From positions 8,622,627 through 8,686,626 of the forward strand of contig BSYO01000035.1 in NCBI GenBank assembly GCA_033239525.1: a stretch of 64,000 bases of DNA, written 5' to 3'. This document shows, one piece after another, positions 58,209 to 64,000 of this stretch; position 1 is the stretch's first letter, and each line of letters opens with the position of its first letter. The position numbers and the translations under genes were made by a program. The notes beneath the pieces are model-generated. The model saw only the letters and a program-made list of their open reading frames with translations. It did not search any database and had not been told where the DNA came from. Source of the DNA: Nepenthes gracilis (lineage: Eukaryota > Streptophyta > Magnoliopsida > Caryophyllales > Nepenthaceae).

Positions 58209-61200
58209 TTAATGGCTTGGATAAGTGAAGGTTCGATGTGATGGTAGGATCTTGGTGAACATGTCACGGTTCCGAGTTCGAATGCTTCCATCTTCAATCT
58301 TATTGGACCAAGTCGATTTCAATATGCTTGGTGCGTTCATGGAAAACCGAAACAGCAGCGACGAAATCGGCAAAAGCATGAGGATGGGAGACCCGCAAAG
58401 CCGGTAAAATGTAGAAATGGATAGTTCGCGGCGGGTAGTAGCCATGGGCGATTTAGCCATGGAGCGATATCTCACCAAGAGCGCGAGACAACGGATTGCT
58501 TCTTGCATTTCCGGGAGATAAGTGAATCTCCAATGAAAACGCAGAGACCAAGAATGGATCTTCTAGTATTAGGACATGAAGCCCAATCTGCATCACAAAA
58601 GCTCGAAACTGAATGTTAGAAGTGGAAGAGAATAATATACCTTACGGTGTAATTTGAGATAGCGCAAAAGGTGATGAGCGGCATCATATGACTAGAAGTT
58701 GAGTCATGAATTGACTCAAAATGTGGCATAACAAATGTCAGCCTTGTCACGGTTAGATAAAGAAGCCTTCAACAAGCCTTTCGTAAACACTGGGGTCTTG
58801 CAAGATGGTTCGGTCTCTTTGCTTAACTTGATTTTTGGTCCATGGGGAGCCGACGGCTTGAACCAAGGGTTCGAATCGCAAGAATATCAAGCGCATATTT
58901 CCTTTGACAAATGTGTATATCTTTGGCGGATCGCAACCTCGATGCCAAGGAAATATCGTAAAGCACCTAGATCTTTGATTTTGAAGGATCTATCTAGAAA
59001 TAGTTTAACAGAGGTAATGGCATCCAAACTACTACTGGCAACAATAATGCCATCAACATAGACAAGCAATACGATAAATGATTGGCCAGTTTCTTTAGTA
59101 AATAAGCTGTAATCGGCCTTGGATTGTGTGAAACCAAAAGCGATCAGAGAGGTAGACAGCTTGGAGTACCATTGCCTAAAGGCCTGTTTGAGGCCATAAA
59201 TGCTTTTTAATAATTTACAGACTTGATTGGGTTTTCCTTTGGTGTAGCCTGGAAGCTTTTGCATGTAAATTTCTTCCTCCAGAGTGCCATGCAAGAAGGC
59301 ATTGTTGACATCAAAATGATGCAAATGCCATCCTCTGATGGCGGCCATGGCAAGAAGGTATCGCACGGTAGTGAGTTTGACAACAGGAGAGAATGTTTCA
59401 TGATAATCTATACCTTCTTGTTGTATATATCCTTTGGCTACCAATCTACATTTGTACCTTTCAATGTTCCCATCACTATTGAATTTCAATTTAAAGACAA
59501 ATCGACATCCAATAGTTTTCTTTCCAGGAGGAAGATTAGTCATGATCCATGTTTTGTTTTGTTCTAACGCATTTAATTCACTTTCGATAGCGCGCCATTT
59601 GTCATCTCGAATGGCTTACGTTGTGGTTCACTCGAGATGCTATGGCGATGAAAAACAGTGAATGTAGGAGATAGTTTGTGATGCGAAAGGCGGTTTATGA
59701 GAGGATGTGGTTTACCGGAGTAGTCCGGGTTCTTTGATTGAGTGAACAAGGTTTGGGATACTTGATGGCAATGAAAATCTTTCAAATATTCGGGAGCCTT
59801 TCTAACCCTAGTAGTTCTACGAATTGGTATCGGGGTCAAGCTATGGGGACGGTGTATTGTGTTACGGTTGATGATCGTACACATTGCCTAATTCGCGCAT
59901 GGTCTAGGGGCTGATTTTGAATTGGGACAGTAAATAGGTTGGTACTGTCATCTATGGTTTGCTCAGCTACAGGATGGGTGTCATGTAAGATAGATGGTCC
60001 TGGTTGAGTGTGGCATAGTTGCTCCCCATTGATCACGATGTTGGGCTGTTTTGATGGATATGTATTGGATGGAGCAATGGAGTTTTGGTCAATCTTGTCA
60101 TTCTAGAAAGGGAATATTTCTTCGTGGAAAATTACATCACGCGAGTAAAAAGTGGTATGGCTATTCAAGTCCATTAATTTGTATCCTTTGACACCAAACG
60201 GGTAGCCGAGAAAAATACATTTTCTACTTCTAGGATCAAATTTGGTACGGCCATTGGCGATGGTGGAAGCAAAACACAAACAACCAAATACGCGAAGGTT
60301 TTCATAGTTGGGTTTGACTCCAAATAAAATTTCATATGGAGTCTTATTGTCAAGTAAATGAGTGGGAATTCTGTTGATAATGTGGGCAGTGGTGAGAATA
60401 CAATCACTCCAGAATTTTAAAGGAAGTCCTGATTGAAATCTAATGGCTCTAGCTACGTTCAATAAATGTTGGTGTTTGCGTTCAACAACACCGTTTCTTT
60501 GTGGTGTTTCCACACAACCACGCTGGTGAATAACACCATCTTCTTTGTAAAAATCTCCCAATTTGAATTCAGTTCCATTATCACTACGAATCACTTTGAT
60601 TTTGACATTAAATTGTGCGGCAACCAGATTGTAGAAGGCTTCCAGGCACAATTTTGTATCCGATTTTTGTTTCAGGAGGTATATCCAGGTACTTCTGGAT
60701 GCATCATCAACAATGGTTAAGAAATATTTATATCCGTCATAAGACATCTCGGAACATGGTCCCCATAGGTCACAATGTACCACATCGAATAAGGTGTGTG
60801 ACTTGTGGGTGCTGGGAGAAAAAGGAAGGCGATGCTGCTTGGCCATATGGCAAACGGAACAAGGATCATTATTATTAATAGAATGTAATACTCCTTTTAC
60901 AAGAGGATTATCAATTAGCTTAAGTCTAGAATGCGAAATATGACCTAAACGACAATGCCAAATATTAATTGAAAACGAAATGAGTGAACATAAGGCTTAA
61001 TATTCGAATGACCATGTTTGAGAAGAAAATTGGTCAAAGTGTTTGAAGGGACTTCAGCATGCTTCAGATGATATAACCCATTTCTTTCTTCACCCATCCC
61101 AATCGTTGTCCAAGAAACAAGGTCCTGAATCAAACAAACGTTAGAGAGGAAGAATATGCAACAATGAATAGCCTCGGTAAGCCGCTTTACGAAAATCAGA

Positions 61201-62634
61201 TTAAAACAGAATGCGGGGACACAAAGAACATGGTCCAACATCATTTTATCCATAAGTTTAACATTTCCAATGTGAGAAACAGGAGCTTTACTTCCATCCG
61301 GAAGATTAACAAAACATGAAAGTTGGACTTAATGAACATATAACGCAGGATCACATATCATATGATCTGTGGCCCCAGTGTCCAAAATCCATGTGTGTCT
61401 TTTATTTTCCAAACGGTGCTGAGAAGGCAATACACATGATTTCATACCTGTCATGTTGGCAACCTTGGGCTGCTCATTATGTGGGTCAAAAATGGACTGG
61501 CTCGGCTTATCCTTGTCCCGGGACTGAATTAATTCCATGAGTTGATCAAATTGAGCCTTGGTCAAGGCAATTTTGTCATCAGTGTCTCTGTCCTGGCCCG
61601 TGTAGCTTTTGAAGCTCGAAAGGTTAGCAGACGGCATCTCGTTGCCAACTTTCCCATATAATTTGTGATTAGGTGGGTATCCATGCAATTGGTAGCATTT
61701 ATCTTGAGTGTGGCCAATTTTATTGCAATGGGAACACACGGGTGCCTCAGTGTTACCGATCTTAAAACATCTGTTTAGCGCGTGTGCCCGTGATCCGACA
61801 ATGAACACAAAAGGCGGTCTTTCTTCACGAATGCATGTTTTTCACGTTGTTCTTTTTGGTAACTTAGGTTACGTTTGGCTGTTAAAAACCGGTGTAATGC
61901 GATGGTTCCGCAACGGACAACATCTTGTGTTGTCGTTCTTGTTCTTTGACAACAAAAACACTCGGTTAACCGGCGGGAGAGGATCCATGAGCATAATCGT
62001 CGGCGGGTGTATTTAATCATTCAAGCCCATCAAAAATTGGATTACACAATCACGTTGATATCGGTCCCAATAAGTTTCATTTTGCCACAAGCACAACTCG
62101 GGGAGAGGGTCATAGACTAAGAGTTCATCCCATAGGGTTTGAGTTTACCGTAGTAGATGCTTACTCGAATCCGTTCTGCAGAAGACTAGCCACACTTTTC
62201 AATTGAAAAATCCGAGGCCCATTTTGTTGAGTGAATCGGTCGCGTAACTCGCTCCAAATTTCGGAGGCGTCGTGGACGAATGCAACCTTTGGACTTGATA
62301 GAGGGGCGTAGTTCTGAATCCATGAAACGACCATGTCATTGCATCGGCCCTGCATTTCAAAAGAGGATCGGGGGTCGAGGTTTGGGAAAGAGCCCTCGAT
62401 GAATCGAGTTTGTTCTTGGCTCAAGGCACCACGCATGGCTCGGGACCATGTGGAGTAGTTGTCAACGGTGAGTAAATCGGTGACCAAGGTGATAATGGAT
62501 TGTCACCGATTTCCAAAATATACTGGATTTGTGAGGTCACTTAGGGTTTGAGTACGCATGTGGTCTTGTGAGGGATTCAAGGATGGATTAGCATCGTTGG
62601 ATGTGGATTCGGCTGCGGTTTGGTGAGACGCCAT
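58209..62634 (-). pseudogene. Copia gag-pol of the nested element, many breaks
   Basis: ATG at 62634 (MASHQTAAES). Gag fragments run to ~61650, with zinc knuckle CSHCNKIGHTQDKC. The protease is WILDTGATDHM (~61370-61400). Integrase lies in an open stretch 60846-60103 (VHCDLWGPCSE, RSDNGTEF, NGVVERKH). Reverse transcriptase, 59543-58887, has [14 protein letters not shown], and YVDG where YVDD is expected. RNase H remnants end at 58209. Several frames, stops and inserted or missing pieces separate these blocks. Confidence 0.9.
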
Positions 62635-62639
62635 TGAAG

Positions 62640-62648
62640 TCTCTGCCA
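62640..62648 (-). other. Primer-binding site of the nested copia, degenerate
   Basis: TGGCAGAGA on the minus strand directly after the LTR end TTACA; compare TGGTATCAGA in the 24.6-kb relative. Confidence 0.75.
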
Positions 62649-62958
62649 TGTAAGTTTTGCTTCAAGCAAAACGCAAAAGAAAACGAAGAAGAAGAAGGAG
62701 GAGGAGGGAAAATGGACGATAGAAAAATCGGTCGAGGAGGCAATGATGAAGGCGACGGACGCCGCTCTTTTATTCATTTCGGTTTAATTCATTACAGCCC
62801 AATGCCCTCCTTTATACAATAATATTTGCAGAAAAACGGAAGGAAACGAAAAAGGAAAATAATATACAACGGGCAAAAAACAATAAAAGGAAATAAGAAA
62901 TATGGACAAAAATAAAATACAAAATATTACAAAATATTATGTGATATTTTCTAATACA
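62649..62958 (-). repeat. 5' LTR of the nested copia, 310 bp
   Basis: Minus-strand termini TGTATTAGAAAATATC and AAGCAAAACTTACA. Confidence 0.88.
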
Positions 62959-63431
62959 GAGGAGAAATGACCGTAGAGGAACACTTGCCTGATTTTACGG
63001 TTCCAGAACACGGCTTGGGTTCGGCTTCACCACGGTTCCGATTTCGGCTTCACCACGGTTCCGATTTCGGCTTCAAATTTTGGAGTCGATTTCAGCAGCA
63101 CGACGACACAGCAGCGACGAAATCGGCAACGGCGACGGAAGCAAACACCTCAAGGATGAACCACACCTCTCATTTCTCCCACTCAGCCGATTTCTCTCTT
63201 CTTTCACTCGGCAGCACACACCCACAGAAGGAGGATATAAATAGAACCATGGTATGAAACGGTGAGGGAACAGAAGGAATCGGGCGTTAGGCCTATGTGG
63301 CAGTATTCGAACGGAACGGCCATGCTGGAGGCCGTTGCGAGCGCGCGCGCGAGAGAGAGAGATTCTGGAAATGGAGGATGAAGAAGCCGAAACAGAAGGG
63401 TGAGGTGGAATGAATTTCGTTTTCCTTTTTC

Positions 63432-63443
63432 GTTTTATTAGCA

Positions 63444-63484
<41 letters not shown>
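63432..63484. repeat. (TTA)n microsatellite, followed by (TA)n at 63499-63514
   Basis: About 17 TTA units inside copy D, near its minus-strand 5' end. Confidence 0.95.
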
Positions 63485-63615
63485 CAATTAACACGTAATA
63501 TATATATATATATATTTTTTGTTTGTACTCCATATTATTTTTTTATAAATATGCTAAATATAAATTTTACCCAATTTAATTTAAGATCCTTCGATAAAAA
63601 TATTCGGGCATTACA

Positions 63616-63620
63616 CTTAC
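63616..63620. repeat. Target-site duplication CTTAC (right)
   Basis: Matches 55602-55606. Confidence 0.95.
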
Positions 63621-64000
63621 TCCTACTGACCTTCTGATATATACATTGATCCAAAATATTCTCTTCAAAACCAAATAAAGAGATAATTTCATCAAATTTT
63701 AAATACCATTGACGGGAAGCTTATTTCAATCCATATATGGACTTTTTAAGTTTGTATATTAATTGCTCACCATCACTAGAGAAGAATCCTTTTGGTTGTT
63801 TCATATAAACCTCTTCCTCTAGATCACCATTTAGAAATGCTGTTTTTACATCAATTTGTTATAATTTCATATCAAAATGAGCAACTAATGTCAAAATAAT
63901 GCGAAGAGAATCCTTTTTAGATACAGGAGAAAAAGTCTCCTTGTAATCAATTCCCTCCTTTTGAGTATAACCTTTAGCAACGAGTCTCGCTTTATATCTT
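63616..64000 (-). pseudogene. Copia reverse transcriptase N-terminus (right half of the split element, continues beyond window)
   Basis: Minus strand from the edge: [20 protein letters not shown], then [45 protein letters not shown] with a stop where Gln is usual, ASRQWYLKFDEII and DQCIYQKVSRSK. It joins directly, through the CTTAC duplication, to KICFLVLCVND at 55606. Gag, protease and integrase should lie right of the window. Confidence 0.92.

Larger units (their letters stand above)
58000..62958 (-). mobile_element. Damaged Ty1/copia nested in copy D
   Basis: The right (5') LTR is complete (62649-62958). The left LTR (about 57995-58193) lacks both ends. The interior follows the 24.6-kb copia closely in order and motifs, so both belong to one family. 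No target duplication can be assigned because of the damaged left end. Confidence 0.88.
55607..63615 (-). mobile_element. Long-LTR-like element, copy D, complete, with a nested copia
   Basis: Termini: on the minus strand TGTAATGCCCGAAT at 63615 and, at the other end, ATTCGGGTCATCACA finishing at 55607, so the ends are near-inverted repeats. The CTTAC duplication brackets it exactly inside a copia pol frame. Removing the nested copia (about 58000-62958) leaves ~3.1 kb, non-coding, with GA/CGCG leader (63335-63362), a CA-rich tract (57180-57680) and the GCTCAC...CCAG motif (55880-55852) shared with copies B and C. It is best read as a solo LTR, or an LTR-only nonautonomous element, of a long-LTR family. 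Confidence 0.85.

Overview
This is a plant nuclear segment, almost certainly from a eudicot. It is AT-rich, has genes with GT-AG introns, carries many microsatellites, and is dominated by LTR retrotransposons. I cannot name the species. Only two loci look like functional genes. At the left edge, on the minus strand, lies the 5' part of a TTL-type tetratricopeptide gene (exons 1-83, 200-395 and 910-1991; its 3' end is outside the window). On the plus strand, a DUF3527-family gene (48188-50623 joined to 51723-52001, 904 residues) has a long leader that contains four copies of a 160-bp tandem repeat.

Layout from left to right. 1-2.1 kb: TTL-like gene. 3.1-3.6 kb: four ~114-bp tandem repeats. 4.1-7.4 kb: an old, heavily mutated Ty1/copia element on the minus strand. 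9.8-10.5 kb: a copia integrase fragment on the plus strand, interrupted by a long, non-coding element that starts TGTAACACCC. 10.5-19.4 kb: at least three diverged copies of that long-LTR-like family. 20.0-20.5 kb: an unrecognised first exon with its upstream region, then a single broken ubiquitin-conjugating-enzyme exon at 21.7 kb. 22.5-23.75 kb: another long-LTR-like copy. 24.6-30.0 kb: a young, structurally complete Ty1/copia element with a 5-bp target duplication. 30.77-31.2 kb: a complete 436-bp TRIM with its own target duplication. 31.2-34.8 kb: minus-strand gene fragments (HMCES/SRAP, VPS51, and a second inverted copy of the unknown first exon, which is split by a poly(A) retroposon). 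35.4-42.8 kb: a third copia type (plus strand) with three LTR copies caused by a tandem duplication whose second copy is riddled with small deletions. 42.8-44.5 kb: a TATA-box and GA-rich leader that looks like the start of another retroelement. 45.7-52.4 kb: DUF3527 gene. 54.6 kb to the end: a copia pol gene on the minus strand split by an ~8-kb insertion with a perfect CTTAC target duplication. That insertion is a long-LTR-like element that itself contains a damaged copia element related to the 24.6-kb one.

Most of the interest is structural: nested insertions that can be ordered in time, a perfectly delimited TRIM, an inverted duplication in which the same first exon sits beside different gene fragments, and a patchwork duplicated block at 33.7-40.3 kb that is either unusual decay or an assembly artefact. 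I found no RNA gene, no CRISPR, and no clearly new functional gene system.
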